In this document: piece by piece, positions 9,138 to 18,487 of the stretch | How the letters are laid out: each line of letters opens with the position of its first letter | How positions within the stretch are numbered: the first letter of the stretch is position 1 | DNA from: Rhodobacterales bacterium RIFCSPHIGHO2_02_FULL_62_130 | Lineage (GTDB): Bacteria > Pseudomonadota > Alphaproteobacteria > Rhodobacterales > Rhodobacteraceae | Reading direction: 5' to 3' | DNA length: 64,000 bases | Assembly: GCA_001828855.1 (NCBI GenBank) | Contig: MHZT01000047.1 | Location: 84,056 to 148,055 of the forward strand | Notes under the pieces: model-generated | Seen by the model: only the letters and a program-made list of their open reading frames with translations | The model's database searches: none | What the model was told of the DNA's origin: nothing | Position numbers and translations under genes: made by a program

Positions 9138-9737
9138 TTACAGCTTGGCTGCGACCGCTTCCCAGTTCACCAGCTTTTCAAGGAAGTTCGACAGGTAGGC
9201 CGGACGCTTGTTGCGGAAGTCGATGTAATAGGAGTGTTCCCACACATCGCAGCCCAAGAGCGCGGTCTGGCCAAAGCACAGCGGATTGACGCCGTTTTCG
9301 GTCTTGGTGACCTTCAGCGCGCCGTCCTTGTCCTTCACGAGCCATGCCCAGCCCGAGCCGAACTGGCCAGCACCGGCGGCGGCGAAGTCTTCCTTGAACT
9401 TGGCAACCGAGCCGAACGCCTCGACCAGTGCCTTTTCAAGCTCGGTCGGCATGGCTTTGCCGGCAGGCCCCATCACTTCCCAGAACAGGTTGTGGTTCCA
9501 GTGCTGCGAGGCGTTGTTGAAGATGCCGTTCTGGGCGACTGCACCGGCATTGTAGGTGCCGCGCACGATGTCTTCCAGCGATTTGGATTCCCATTCGGTG
9601 CCGGCAATCAGCTTGTTGCCGTTGTCGACATAGGCCTTGTGGTGCAGATCGTGGTGGAATTCGAGCGTTTCCTGCGACATGCCAAGCGATGCCAGCGCAT
9701 CATGGGCATAGGGCAGATCGGGAAGGGTGAAAGCCAT
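9138..9737 (-). CDS. sodB: Iron/manganese superoxide dismutase
   Basis: 199 residues, the normal size. Converts superoxide to oxygen and hydrogen peroxide in the cytoplasm. Metal-binding residues are visible in LEFHHDLHHKAYVDN, SQHWNHNLFWEVM and DVWEHSYYIDFRN. The AQNGIFNNASQHWNHNLFW segment is of the iron type. The ATG at 9737 gives the family start MAFTLPDLPYAHDAL; the upstream 12-codon extension is not conserved. It is monocistronic with its own terminator. Confidence 0.95.
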   Translation of the reverse strand: MAFTLPDLPYAHDALASLGMSQETLEFHHDLHHKAYVDNGNKLIAGTEWESKSLEDIVRGTYNAGAVAQNGIFNNASQHWNHNLFWEVMGPAGKAMPTELEKALVEAFGSVAKFKEDFAAAGAGQFGSGWAWLVKDKDGALKVTKTENGVNPLCFGQTALLGCDVWEHSYYIDFRNKRPAYLSNFLEKLVNWEAVAAKL

Positions 9738-9835
9738 GTTTCGTCTCCTGTTCACGGGTTCGACTGAGGGCAATTAGGGACGCAGCGCAAGGAAGGTCAA
9801 CCCCCAAGACCCTGCATCAGCGCACAACGCCCGCC

Positions 9836-10240
9836 CTATTGCAGCCTGCACCGGCCAGCGGCTGCAAAGGTATTGGCATAGCCCGCCGGAATGGCGGTCA
9901 CGCGCAGGGCAAGGCCGGGCTTGGTGATGGTTGCACGGTAGAGAAGCGCGGAAATCACCTGCCCTTCCTGATTTTTCACCATCACCAGATCCCAGGCAAA
10001 GGTGATGCGGCGGTCCGTGTCGGCCTTGACCCGCCCCAGCACCGGCGCGCCAACAAAATGCTGGATCACCGGATCGTTCACCACCACCGAACCGGTGGCC
10101 GCATCATAACGGATCACCACCTGATCCGGCACCCAGGATTGCGATCGGGCAACCTCAAGCTGGCAGGTATAGGTGACAGGTCTGGCCAGAGCGGGGGTGG
10201 CGGAGCAGAGGGCTGCGGCAAGGGCGATGCTGCGGATCAC
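9836..10240 (-). CDS. Small exported protein of unknown function
   Basis: 134 residues using a GTG start at 10240 that has GGAGG eight bases upstream; this start places the signal peptide (IRSIALAAALCSATPALA) at the very N-terminus. The mature part begins RPVTYTCQLEV and holds two cysteines, one near each end (TYTCQ and GRCRLQ), that could form a disulfide. The mature chain looks beta-rich. It is not recognised beyond being a probable periplasmic protein. Confidence 0.7.
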   Translation of the reverse strand: MIRSIALAAALCSATPALARPVTYTCQLEVARSQSWVPDQVVIRYDAATGSVVVNDPVIQHFVGAPVLGRVKADTDRRITFAWDLVMVKNQEGQVISALLYRATITKPGLALRVTAIPAGYANTFAAAGRCRLQ

Positions 10241-10324
10241 GGGCGTATCCTCCGGTAAGGAAAGGGTCGCAGCGTTTGGGGTTTGGGTCAATGGGGATGG
10301 GGGAGGGAGTGTCAAACCAGTGAT

Positions 10325-11293
10325 CTATATGAGTACCTTCAATAAGACGGATTTGGTTGGAAATCCCGCATATGAAAATGTGGCTGCCGCAAGATCAGAA
10401 GCGTCTTTATCATACGTGATAAAGCAATCGCAACGTGATGCTTCTTCGATATGCATCGCATCACGGAATTGTGCCGAAAATTTTCTCTCCTGTTGCTTTC
10501 CAGCCAAAACTCCCTTCCCTTTTACAAGCCCTAAAGCGAACAACAACATTACAAAACCGGCCAAATCTCCATTGCACAGGTTTTTTATCCGAGCGAAATT
10601 TTCGGGAAACATGCCCAAAATTTCTGCTCTCTCAGATTCCGTAATAGTTGAAAACAAATGTCCAATCTTCTCGATTGATGTCATAGCTCGCATCGGATCT
10701 CCATTGCGGGCACGCCTTCTTTGGGCATCCAGTTTATCCCAGTTCTTTGAAACGTCTAGCGCCTGCATTTCTGTGGTGACTTCATCAATATCGGCATTAA
10801 AAATTGAAGATAGCCCTTTGAATTCGCCTTCGCCAATAGTGGCAAATAAATCTGACAAAGAAGATTTCATACGAGCCCCAGTCACTCGCGCGACCTCTTC
10901 CATTTCAACATCACGTCTGCTGCCCAGCAAGTAACGAAGAGGGTAGAGCATCGCTTCAAGAGTGGCAAATGCCGATGCAAACTCAGAGTGATGCGAGAAC
11001 CTTATGTGAGGTTCGCCCGGTTCTATTGATGAAATCGGATGATAACGCGTGTCACTTGGGTTTCGAACAAAAACCGCATCCAATTCCGTTAGTAGATTAC
11101 AGTACTGCACTGCATTATGCTGCATTTCCAACAAATGAATATCGGAGTACACAACCAAGCAAGGGAAATCCCTGAAAAACTCCTTCAATTCACGGCCCGA
11201 AGGCTCAAGCATCGAACTAAATACACAATTGTCCAGATATAGCAAAGGCCGTCGTTCCACTGATGCGTCTCCTACAAAACGGACAAGAAGCAT
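10325..11293 (-). CDS. PIN-like domain protein on an A+T-rich insert
   Basis: 322 residues. The N-terminal LLYLDNCVFSSMLEP, the internal HLLEMQHNAV and the C-terminal RDAMHIEEASRCDCFITYDKD give the order of acidic residues expected of a PIN-like nuclease (Asp in strand 1, Glu in the first helices, Asp-x-x-His and a Cys-x-x-Phe-Ile-Thr-x-Asp strand at the end). The rest is helical and unknown. Base composition is visibly richer in A+T than both neighbours, and codons such as ATA and TTA are frequent, which points to recent transfer. No antitoxin-sized partner lies beside it. A solitary ribonuclease, toxin or defence effector is possible; the function is inferred only. Confidence 0.7.
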   Translation of the reverse strand: MLLVRFVGDASVERRPLLYLDNCVFSSMLEPSGRELKEFFRDFPCLVVYSDIHLLEMQHNAVQYCNLLTELDAVFVRNPSDTRYHPISSIEPGEPHIRFSHHSEFASAFATLEAMLYPLRYLLGSRRDVEMEEVARVTGARMKSSLSDLFATIGEGEFKGLSSIFNADIDEVTTEMQALDVSKNWDKLDAQRRRARNGDPMRAMTSIEKIGHLFSTITESERAEILGMFPENFARIKNLCNGDLAGFVMLLFALGLVKGKGVLAGKQQERKFSAQFRDAMHIEEASRCDCFITYDKDASDLAAATFSYAGFPTKSVLLKVLI

Positions 11294-11348
11294 AGACGTG
11301 TGAAATCAACTCAGAGTCAACAATTGCTCAGATTGCCCCCCAAACGCA

Positions 11349-11376
11349 AAACGGCGGCCCCTTCGGACCGCCGTTT
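11349..11376 (-). terminator. Rho-independent terminator after the sox operon
   Basis: AAACGGCGG pairs with CCGCCGTTT around a short GC and TTCG loop; on the minus strand the stem is followed by TTGCGTTTGG. It lies 19 bases past the soxG stop and could also act for transcripts entering from the other side. Confidence 0.75.
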
Positions 11377-11394
11377 CCCCAAATCTTCCAGCCT

Positions 11395-11943
11395 TCAGAC
11401 CAGTTCAGACCCGTTCTGCGCCGAATGGGTCAAAAGCCCCATCATATAGCTTGCCACCGAGCGGAAGCAGACCAGCGTATAGCCTGCCTCGTCTTTCCAG
11501 AACGCAGCCGCCACCTGTGCGGCGCGGGTGCGGCGGAGTTCGTTTGGCTCCAGCCTAGCGAAATCGACCGGCGAGAGTTTCGCCAGAACCTGATCGGCCT
11601 TGGCCCCCTCAATGCGGAACACCGCGCGGGCATCCGAGACGGTTTCGGCCAGATAGTGCTGGCCTTTCAGCGCCGCAGCAATCGCGGCAAGGGCTGCACC
11701 GGTCTCGCCGTAAGGCAGGATCAGCAGGTATTCGTCCGGGCTCATCCAGCCTGCGGCCTTGTCGCCGTTGGTCACGATCCGGCGCGTGGCGGGAACTTCG
11801 GTTCCTACAGCGGCGCGGATCGCCTCGGCCAGACCCGGCAGATCGGGTTTGGCGCGCAGGGTAATCATGCCCAGCGGGCCGATTTCGCGGATGGATGCAA
11901 AGCCGTCGAACTTTGCGTGGTTCAGGGCGCTGACCTCAGACAT
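11395..11943 (-). CDS. soxG: Sarcosine oxidase gamma subunit
   Basis: 182 residues from ATG 11943, which overlaps the soxA stop by eight bases. Last gene of soxB-soxD-soxA-soxG. Motifs such as ATRRIVTNGDKAAGWMSPDEYLLI and DFARLEPNELRRTRAAQVAAAFW fit the GcvT-like gamma subunit. It is part of the heterotetrameric cytoplasmic enzyme that oxidatively demethylates sarcosine to glycine, passing the one-carbon unit to tetrahydrofolate and giving hydrogen peroxide. Confidence 0.9.
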   Translation of the reverse strand: MSEVSALNHAKFDGFASIREIGPLGMITLRAKPDLPGLAEAIRAAVGTEVPATRRIVTNGDKAAGWMSPDEYLLILPYGETGAALAAIAAALKGQHYLAETVSDARAVFRIEGAKADQVLAKLSPVDFARLEPNELRRTRAAQVAAAFWKDEAGYTLVCFRSVASYMMGLLTHSAQNGSELV

Positions 11944-14900
11944 TCTGTTTTGCTCCGTCCTTGTCGTAGAACACCGGATCGACAACCTTCGCCTTCACCG
12001 TGCCACCCGAAACCGTGTTGAATTCGACCACATCACCGATGCGGTTCAGACCTCCGTGGATCAGCCCCATCGCAATCCCGCGCTTCAGCGTCGGGCTGTA
12101 ATAGGTCGAGGTCACACGGCCTTGGGTATTGCCCTGACCGTTGGCGTTATGGCCAGCGGCGACAATATAGGAGCCATCCGGCACAACCGAGCCGTCCAGT
12201 GTCTCGAACCCGGCCAGTTTCCAGCGATCTGGGCTGGCAAGGTAATTGCGTTCCTGACCGCGCTTGCCAAGGAAGTCTGCCTTCTTCTTGGAAATCGCCC
12301 AGCCAAGGTTCAGGTCTTGCGGGATCACCGTGCCGTCGGTCTCGTCGCCGATCATGATGAAGCCCTTTTCGGCCCGCATGATGTGCAAGGCTTCGGTGCC
12401 GTAAGGCATGGTGCCAAACTCGGCCCCCGCCTTGTGCAGCGCCTCCCAGAAGGCCGCGCCAAGGCTGGCCGGAACCGCGATCTCGTAGCTGAGTTCACCC
12501 GAGAAGCTGATCCGGTAGACCCGCACAGGGAAGCCGCCGAGGGTGCCGTCAGCCCATTGCATGAAGGGCAGCGTTTCCTTGGAAACATCCATCCCGCCCA
12601 GCTTTTCCAACAGCTTGCGCGCATTGGGGCCGACAACGGCGACCTGCGCCAGTTGTTCGGTGATATTGGCGGTGTAAACCTTCCAATCCCACCATTCGCA
12701 TTGCAGCCAGTCTTCCATCCACGCATGGATGCGGTCTGCCCCGCCCGAGGTGGTGTGGCAAAGCCACGTCTCTTCGTCGATACGCGCAACCACGCCGTCG
12801 TCGGACAGGAAACCCTGTTCGTTGCACATCAGGCCATAGCGGCACTTGCCGACCGGAAGGTTCGACATCACGCCGGTGTAAAGCATGTCGAGGAACTTGC
12901 CCGCATCCGGCCCCTTGACGATGATCTTGCCAAGGGTCGAGGCATCGAGCAGGCCAAGGTTCGTTCGGGTGTTGTTGACCTCGCGGTGGACCGACTGCTC
13001 ATGCGTCTCGCCCGCGCGCGGGAAGGTATAGGGCCTGCGCCACAGGCCCACCGGCTCCATATAGGCGTTTTGCGCTTCGTGCCACGCATGCATCGGGGTT
13101 TTCCGCAGCGGCTGGAAAATCTCGCCACGGGATTCGCCAGCCAGCGCGCCCAAGGTGACGGGCGTGTAGGGCGGGCGGAAGGTGGTGGTGCCAACCTGCG
13201 GGATATCTTCATTCAAAGACTGAGCAAGGATCGCCAAGCCATTGATGTTCGACAGTTTCCCCTGATCTGTCGCCATGCCCAGCGTCGTGTAACGCTTGGT
13301 ATGTTCGACCGACTCGTAACCCTCGCGGGCGGCAAGCTGCACGTCCGAGACCTTCACGTCGTTCTGGTAATCCAGCCACATCTTGGCCTTCAGCGCAGAG
13401 CCAGCGCCCTGTGGCATGATCCAGACGGCCTCCATCGGGGCTTCGGTCACTTGGGTGGCAGAGGCCGCCTTGACTTCGGCCTTGAAACTGGTGGCCTCGG
13501 CCGCAGCAGCGCCGCCCTTGGCGGCATCGGCCAAGGCATCGGCTGCCGACATCGCACCATTGGCATTGCCGACCGCGATCACCATGGCCTGACCGTCCTG
13601 ATTGGTCGGCGGCTTGGTGGCATCGGGGCGGAAATGGGCGTGGGTGGTGTCCCAGACCAGCTTGCCGCCGCAATGGCTCCACAGGTGGACCACGGGCGAC
13701 CAGCCGCCCGACATTGCCACCGCGTCGCAGGCGATTTCTTCCAGAACCGAGCCTTCGCCCGCCTGAATACAGATCGCCACACCGGTCACGCGCTTACCGC
13801 CCTTGACCTTGGCGATGGCACGGCCCGCTTCGATGCGGATGCCCATGGCGCGCGCCCTTGCGGGCAAATCACCCGTCACGGAAACCCGCGCGTCGATGAT
13901 CGCCGGAACCTCAAGCCCCGCCTCTTTCAGCGCAATCGCGGTGCGGTAGGCGTCGTCGTTGTTGGTGACAACAACGGTGCGATCCCCCGGAGAAACCGCA
14001 AAGTTCACCACATAATCGCGCACGGATGCGGCCAGCATCACGCCCGGAATGTCGTTGCCCGCGAAGGACAAGGGCCGTTCAATCGCTCCCGTCGCGGTGA
14101 CGATCCGCCCCGCACGGATACGCCACAGACGATGCTTCGGACGACCGTCCCCCGGCGTGTGGTCGGCAATCTTTTCCTCGGCCAGAACATAGCCGTGATC
14201 GTAGACGCCCGCGCCCATTGTGCGGACGCGCAGGGTGACATTCTCCATCTTGCCAAGGGCTTCGACAGCGGACTTCACCCAAGCATCTGCCGGAGCGCCT
14301 TCGATCACATCGCCATCCACAGGCGCGCGGCCACCCCAATGGGCGGTCTGTTCCAGCACGATCACGCGCGCACCCGAGGCACCTGCAACCAGTGCCGCCT
14401 GCAGGCCGGCAATGCCGCCCCCGATCACCAGCACGTCACAGAAGGCATAGGCTTGCTCGTAACGGTCGGCGTCGCGGTCTTTGGGCGCTTTGCCAAGGCC
14501 CGCCGAAGCGCGGATGATCGGTTCGAACAGGTGCTTCCACGCGGCGCGCGGATACATGAAGGTCTTGTAGTAGAAGCCGCCCGGCAGAAAGCGCGCGAGG
14601 CTGTTGTTGATCACGCCCACATCGAATTCAAGGCTGGGCCAGTGGTTCTGGCTTTGCGCCTCAAGCCCGTTGAACAGCTCGGTCGTGGTGACGCGCTGGT
14701 TCGGTTCAAACCGCGCACCACGGCCCATGCCCACCAAAGCGTTCGGCTCTTCGGGACCAGCGGCCACGATGCCACGCGGGCGGTGATACTTGAACGAGCG
14801 GCCCACCAGCATCTGGTCATTCGCCAGAAGGGCGGCGGCAAGGGTATCACCCTTCAGCCCGCGCAACTTCTTGCCGTTAAAGGAAAATTCCTGCGACGCC

Positions 14901-14944
14901 GAGCGGTCGATCAGGCGACCGCCACGAGAAAGACGGGTGCTCAT
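11936..14944 (-). CDS. soxA: Sarcosine oxidase alpha subunit
   Basis: 1002 residues, full length. The N-terminal region (MSTRLSRGGRLIDRS, FNGKKLRGLKGDTLAAALLAN) is the ferredoxin-like 2Fe-2S-derived domain; a dinucleotide-binding motif DVLVIGGGIAGLQAAL lies near residue 170 and the C-terminal 380 residues are an aminomethyltransferase (GcvT-like) folate domain with YEIAVPASLG and GTEALHIMRAEKGFI. It holds NAD and the folate site of the heterotetramer. The start overlaps the soxD stop as ATGA, so the two are translationally coupled. Confidence 0.95.
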   Translation of the reverse strand: MSTRLSRGGRLIDRSASQEFSFNGKKLRGLKGDTLAAALLANDQMLVGRSFKYHRPRGIVAAGPEEPNALVGMGRGARFEPNQRVTTTELFNGLEAQSQNHWPSLEFDVGVINNSLARFLPGGFYYKTFMYPRAAWKHLFEPIIRASAGLGKAPKDRDADRYEQAYAFCDVLVIGGGIAGLQAALVAGASGARVIVLEQTAHWGGRAPVDGDVIEGAPADAWVKSAVEALGKMENVTLRVRTMGAGVYDHGYVLAEEKIADHTPGDGRPKHRLWRIRAGRIVTATGAIERPLSFAGNDIPGVMLAASVRDYVVNFAVSPGDRTVVVTNNDDAYRTAIALKEAGLEVPAIIDARVSVTGDLPARARAMGIRIEAGRAIAKVKGGKRVTGVAICIQAGEGSVLEEIACDAVAMSGGWSPVVHLWSHCGGKLVWDTTHAHFRPDATKPPTNQDGQAMVIAVGNANGAMSAADALADAAKGGAAAAEATSFKAEVKAASATQVTEAPMEAVWIMPQGAGSALKAKMWLDYQNDVKVSDVQLAAREGYESVEHTKRYTTLGMATDQGKLSNINGLAILAQSLNEDIPQVGTTTFRPPYTPVTLGALAGESRGEIFQPLRKTPMHAWHEAQNAYMEPVGLWRRPYTFPRAGETHEQSVHREVNNTRTNLGLLDASTLGKIIVKGPDAGKFLDMLYTGVMSNLPVGKCRYGLMCNEQGFLSDDGVVARIDEETWLCHTTSGGADRIHAWMEDWLQCEWWDWKVYTANITEQLAQVAVVGPNARKLLEKLGGMDVSKETLPFMQWADGTLGGFPVRVYRISFSGELSYEIAVPASLGAAFWEALHKAGAEFGTMPYGTEALHIMRAEKGFIMIGDETDGTVIPQDLNLGWAISKKKADFLGKRGQERNYLASPDRWKLAGFETLDGSVVPDGSYIVAAGHNANGQGNTQGRVTSTYYSPTLKRGIAMGLIHGGLNRIGDVVEFNTVSGGTVKAKVVDPVFYDKDGAKQNV

Positions 14945-15264
14945 TTGTAACCCTTCCAGTCCGGCCGTTTGGCCTTGATCTTAGCCTGCAAATCGGCAGG
15001 CGGTTCAGCGCTTTGTGCGGGATAGGTGCCGAACACTTCCAGCGTAGCGGTGCAGCGGGCGGCCAGAAACCATTTGCCGCAGCCGTAAACGTGGCGCCAG
15101 CGTTCGAAATGCACGCCCTTGGGGTTCTTGCGTGCGAACATGTAGTCTTCGAACTCCGTGTCCGAAGACCCCGGCCCGAAGCGTTTCAGGTGCGCCTCAT
15201 AGCCGGGCGAAAGCTCGGTCTCTTCGGCCTTCACGCCGCAATAGGGGCATTCAAGAATGAGCAT
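14941..15264 (-). CDS. soxD: Sarcosine oxidase delta subunit
   Basis: 107 residues, typical size. Zinc-binding cysteines are in LECPYCG at the N-terminus and in VYGCGKWF and AARC later; FEDYMFARKNPKGVHFERWRH is family-typical. It is the small structural subunit of heterotetrameric sarcosine oxidase. It lies 117 bases downstream of soxB, across a pair of A+T-rich palindromes. Confidence 0.93.
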   Translation of the reverse strand: MLILECPYCGVKAEETELSPGYEAHLKRFGPGSSDTEFEDYMFARKNPKGVHFERWRHVYGCGKWFLAARCTATLEVFGTYPAQSAEPPADLQAKIKAKRPDWKGYK

Positions 15265-15300
15265 CGTTCCGCTCCTGTTTCAAAGTCACACCGCCGCCAA

Positions 15301-15358
15301 GAAAAATTTTCGTCCGAAAATTTTTCGGCCCCGAAGATTTTTCGGACGAAAAATCTTC
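15301..15358. repeat. Twin 26-bp A+T-rich palindromes between soxB and soxD
   Basis: Two perfect inverted repeats stand side by side: 15301-15326, with arms GAAAAATTTTCG and CGAAAATTTTTC, and 15333-15358, with arms GAAGATTTTTCG and CGAAAAATCTTC, separated by GGCCCC. Each has a two-base centre (TC and GA). In the sox mRNA each would fold as a 12-bp hairpin. Confidence 0.85.
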
Positions 15359-15381
15359 TCCGTTTCGCCCGTCCCGCCCCA

Positions 15382-16629
15382 TCAATGCGCCACCCCTGCC
15401 GCCACCGACTCGTCGATGAACTGCCCTTCCTTGAAGCGCCACATGTTGAAAGCCTCGGCCAGCGCACCCGGCTCGCCCTTGGCCATCAGCTCGGCCATCG
15501 CCCAGCCAGAGCCCGGAATGGCCTTGAAACCGCCCGTGCCCCAGCCGCAGTTGATAAAGCAGTTGCCGACAGGGGTTTTCGAGATCAGCGGCGAGCGGTC
15601 GCCGGTCATATCCACGATCCCGCCCCACTGACGCAGCATTTTCAGGCGCGAAATCATCGGGAAGGTTTCGATCAGCGCGCGCAGGGTTTCCTCGATATGG
15701 TGGAAGCTGCCACGCTGGGTAAAGTTGTTGAACCCGTCGGTGCCGCCGCCGATCACCATCTCGCCCTTGTCCGATTGCGACATATAGCCGTGGACGGTAT
15801 TGGCCATCACGACCACATCCATGCAGGGCTTGATCGGTTCCGACACCATGGCTTGCAGCGCCACGGCCTCGACCGGAAGGCGGAAGCCCGCCATGTCAGC
15901 CAGTTGCCCCGAATGGCCTGCCACCACGATGCCCAGCTTCTTGGTGCCGATGAAGCCCTTGGAGGTCTCAACCCCCTTCACAACGCCGTTCTCGGTTTTC
16001 ACACCTTTGACTTCGCATTGCTGGATGATGTCCATGCCCATGGCCGAGCAGGCCCGTGCATAGCCCCAAGCCACGGCGTCATGCCGCGCAGTGCCGCCGC
16101 GCGCCTGATACAGCGCGCCCAGAACCGGATAGCGCGGCCCGTCGATATTGATGATCGGCACCAGTTCCTTGACCTTGGCGGGCGAGATCCACTCGGTCGC
16201 CACCCCTTGCAGGGCGTTGGCATGGGCCGTGCGCTGATAGCCACGGATTTCGTGATGCGTCTGCGCCAGCATCAAAAGACCGCGCGGGCTGAACATGACG
16301 TTATAGTTCAGGTCCTGCGACATGGTCTCGTACAGGCTACGCGCCTTTTCATAAATCGCAGCCGAGCTGTCCTGCAGATAGTTCGACCGGATAATCGTGG
16401 TGTTGCGGCCGGTGTTGCCGCCGCCCAGCCAGCCCTTTTCGATGATCGCCACATTGGTGATGCCGTGGTTCTTGCCAAGGTAATAGGCCGTGGCCAGACC
16501 ATGACCGCCCGCACCGACGATGATGGCGTCATATTCTTTCTTGGGCGCAGGAGAGGCCCAAGCCTTTTCCCATCCAAGGTGATAGTTCAACGCCTCTTTG
16601 GCGATCGCAAATACGGAATAGCGTTTCAT
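15382..16629 (-). CDS. soxB: Sarcosine oxidase beta subunit
   Basis: 415 residues from ATG 16629 (MKRYSVFAIAKEALNYH), the conserved SoxB start; the 94-codon upstream extension overlaps the ccmI region and is not used. The FAD-binding motif YDAIIVGAGGHGLATAYYLG is near residue 32. It contains the flavin site where sarcosine is oxidised. First gene of soxBDAG; the promoter should lie in the 175-base divergent region shared with ccmI. Confidence 0.95.
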   Translation of the reverse strand: MKRYSVFAIAKEALNYHLGWEKAWASPAPKKEYDAIIVGAGGHGLATAYYLGKNHGITNVAIIEKGWLGGGNTGRNTTIIRSNYLQDSSAAIYEKARSLYETMSQDLNYNVMFSPRGLLMLAQTHHEIRGYQRTAHANALQGVATEWISPAKVKELVPIINIDGPRYPVLGALYQARGGTARHDAVAWGYARACSAMGMDIIQQCEVKGVKTENGVVKGVETSKGFIGTKKLGIVVAGHSGQLADMAGFRLPVEAVALQAMVSEPIKPCMDVVVMANTVHGYMSQSDKGEMVIGGGTDGFNNFTQRGSFHHIEETLRALIETFPMISRLKMLRQWGGIVDMTGDRSPLISKTPVGNCFINCGWGTGGFKAIPGSGWAMAELMAKGEPGALAEAFNMWRFKEGQFIDESVAAGVAH

Positions 16630-16804
16630 GGGCAGCCCCCCTGTCTTACCGCTGTTATCGCTTGAACCCGTTTGTGGACTCGCCTCCCCAGCGGCACAAT
16701 CGGGAAAATTGCGACACATACGGCAGATTGCGCCCTGCGGCGGTTTTGCCCTCTTTTGCGCCTGCGGGGAAAAGACTACATGGGGCGGCAGGCATAGGGG
16801 TGTG

Positions 16805-18016
16805 ATGATGGCGCAGGGATGGTTCTGGGTGGCAGCGGCGGCGATGGTGCTGTCGGTGCTGGTCCTGTTGGCAAAGGCCTTGCGGCGGGGCATTCCGGCC
16901 ACCTCGGACAAGGCGGATGTGCAGGTTTACCGCGATCAACTGGCCGAAGTGCAGCGCGACCTTGCCCGTGGCGTGATCTCGCAGCCCGAGGCCGAGCGTG
17001 TCAACATCGAGGTCTCGCGCCGCCTACTGGACGCCGACCGCAATGCGCGCGGCGTCACGGATGCCCCCCGAACGGGCAGCAACGGCCCGGCGCTGATTGT
17101 GATCGTTGCAAGCCTTGCCGCCGCTTTTGGCCTTTATAACTGGCTGGGTGCGCCGCACTATCCCGATCTGCCGCTGCAAGAGCGCCTTGCCATGGCGGAC
17201 GAGCTTTACCGCACCCGCCCCTCGCAGGATCAGGCCGAGGCAACCACGCCGAAAACGCCGCAGCCTGCGGATGTCGATCAGGCCTTTCTGGATCTGATGA
17301 CACAGTTGCGCGCCGCAATCGCCGCGCGCCCCGATGATCTGCAAGGGCTGGCGCTTTTGGCGCGCAACGAGGCCGCTTTGGGCGATTATATCGCCGCCCG
17401 CGTCGCCCAAGCGCATCTGATTGACCTCAAGGCCGCCAGTGCCACCGCAGAGGATTACGCCACCCTCGCCGAGTTCCTGATCGCCGCAGCGGGCGGCTAT
17501 GTCTCGCCCGAGGCCGAGGCCGCGCTGATCCGTACGCTGGAACTTGATCCCACGCAGGGGATTGCGCGCTATTATTCCGGGCTGATGTTCGCACAAGTGG
17601 GCCGCCCGGACCGCACCTTCGCCCTGTGGGAGCCGCTGTTGCGCGAAGGCCCGCCCGATGCGCCGTGGATGGCACCAATCCGCAGCGGCATCGAAGACGT
17701 CGCCGCCCGCGCCGGAGTAAACTTCACCTTGGACAGCAAAGGGCCGGACGCCGCCGCCATGGCCGCCGCACAGGACATGTCGCCCGAAGACCGTCAGGCG
17801 ATGATCGCGGGCATGGTGGGCCAGCTGGAAGAGCGGCTGGGCAGCGAAGGCGGCCCGCTGGAGGAATGGAGCAAGCTGATCACCTCGCTGGGGGTGCTGG
17901 GCGAGGAAGATCGCGCCAAAGCGGCCTATGCGCGGGCAACGGCCGCCTTTGCGGGCGATGATGCGGCACTCGCGGCGCTGCTGGAGGCCGCCACCACCGC
18001 AGGGATTGCGCCATGA
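16805..18016 (+). CDS. ccmI: Cytochrome c biogenesis protein CcmI
   Basis: 403 residues. An N-terminal membrane segment (FWVAAAAMVLSVLVLLAKAL) is followed by the CcmI-typical VYRDQLAEVQRDLARGVISQPEAERV cytoplasmic loop, then a second membrane segment (ALIVIVASLAAAFGLYNWL) and a C-terminal periplasmic TPR domain (ALLARNEAALGDYIAARVA). CcmI presents apocytochrome c to the CcmFH haem ligase. AGGGG lies before ATG 16805. It overlaps ruvX by four bases. Confidence 0.9.
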   Translation: MMAQGWFWVAAAAMVLSVLVLLAKALRRGIPATSDKADVQVYRDQLAEVQRDLARGVISQPEAERVNIEVSRRLLDADRNARGVTDAPRTGSNGPALIVIVASLAAAFGLYNWLGAPHYPDLPLQERLAMADELYRTRPSQDQAEATTPKTPQPADVDQAFLDLMTQLRAAIAARPDDLQGLALLARNEAALGDYIAARVAQAHLIDLKAASATAEDYATLAEFLIAAAGGYVSPEAEAALIRTLELDPTQGIARYYSGLMFAQVGRPDRTFALWEPLLREGPPDAPWMAPIRSGIEDVAARAGVNFTLDSKGPDAAAMAAAQDMSPEDRQAMIAGMVGQLEERLGSEGGPLEEWSKLITSLGVLGEEDRAKAAYARATAAFAGDDAALAALLEAATTAGIAP

Positions 18017-18486
18017 TCATCGAGGACATCCGCGATTTTGCCGCCATCCTGCCCCCCTTCCGCGCCATCTTCGGCCTCGATTTCGGCGAGAAAACCATCG
18101 GTGTCGCCGCATCCGACCTGCGCCGCACGGTGGCCACGCCGATCGAGGTGATCCGGCGGACGAAATTCACCGAAGACGCCGCCAAATTGCTGGCGATGAT
18201 CCAGACCCGCAACATTGCCGGACTGATCCTTGGCCTGCCCCTGAACATGGACGGCTCGGAAGGCCCGCGCGTGCAATCCACCCGCGCCTTTGCCCGCAAT
18301 CTGGTCAAGCTGACCGACCTGCCGATCACCTACTGGGACGAGCGCCTGTCCACCGTCGCCGCCGAACGCGCGCTGCTTGAGGCGGATACGTCACGCAAAC
18401 GTCGCAAAGAGGTGATCGATCAGGTCGCGGCAGGCTATATCTTGCAAGGTGCGCTGGACCGGATGGCGCATCTTGGCGGAGAATGA
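18013..18486 (+). CDS. ruvX: RuvX (YqgF) RNase H-fold nuclease
   Basis: 157 residues. Contains IFGLDFGEKTIGVAASD with the first catalytic Asp, GLILGLPLNMDGSEGPR and the second conserved acidic motif ITYWDERLSTVAAE, plus a terminal Asp in KEVIDQVAAG. The family acts in pre-16S rRNA 5'-end processing and was first named as a putative Holliday junction resolvase. Start overlaps the ccmI stop as ATGA. Confidence 0.93.
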   Translation: MIIEDIRDFAAILPPFRAIFGLDFGEKTIGVAASDLRRTVATPIEVIRRTKFTEDAAKLLAMIQTRNIAGLILGLPLNMDGSEGPRVQSTRAFARNLVKLTDLPITYWDERLSTVAAERALLEADTSRKRRKEVIDQVAAGYILQGALDRMAHLGGE

Positions 18487-18487
18487 C

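Noticed and set aside
11759..14950. 1063-codon plus-strand frame opposite soxA
   Set aside because: soxA is full length and clearly recognised; the opposite frame is open only because of GC-biased codons.
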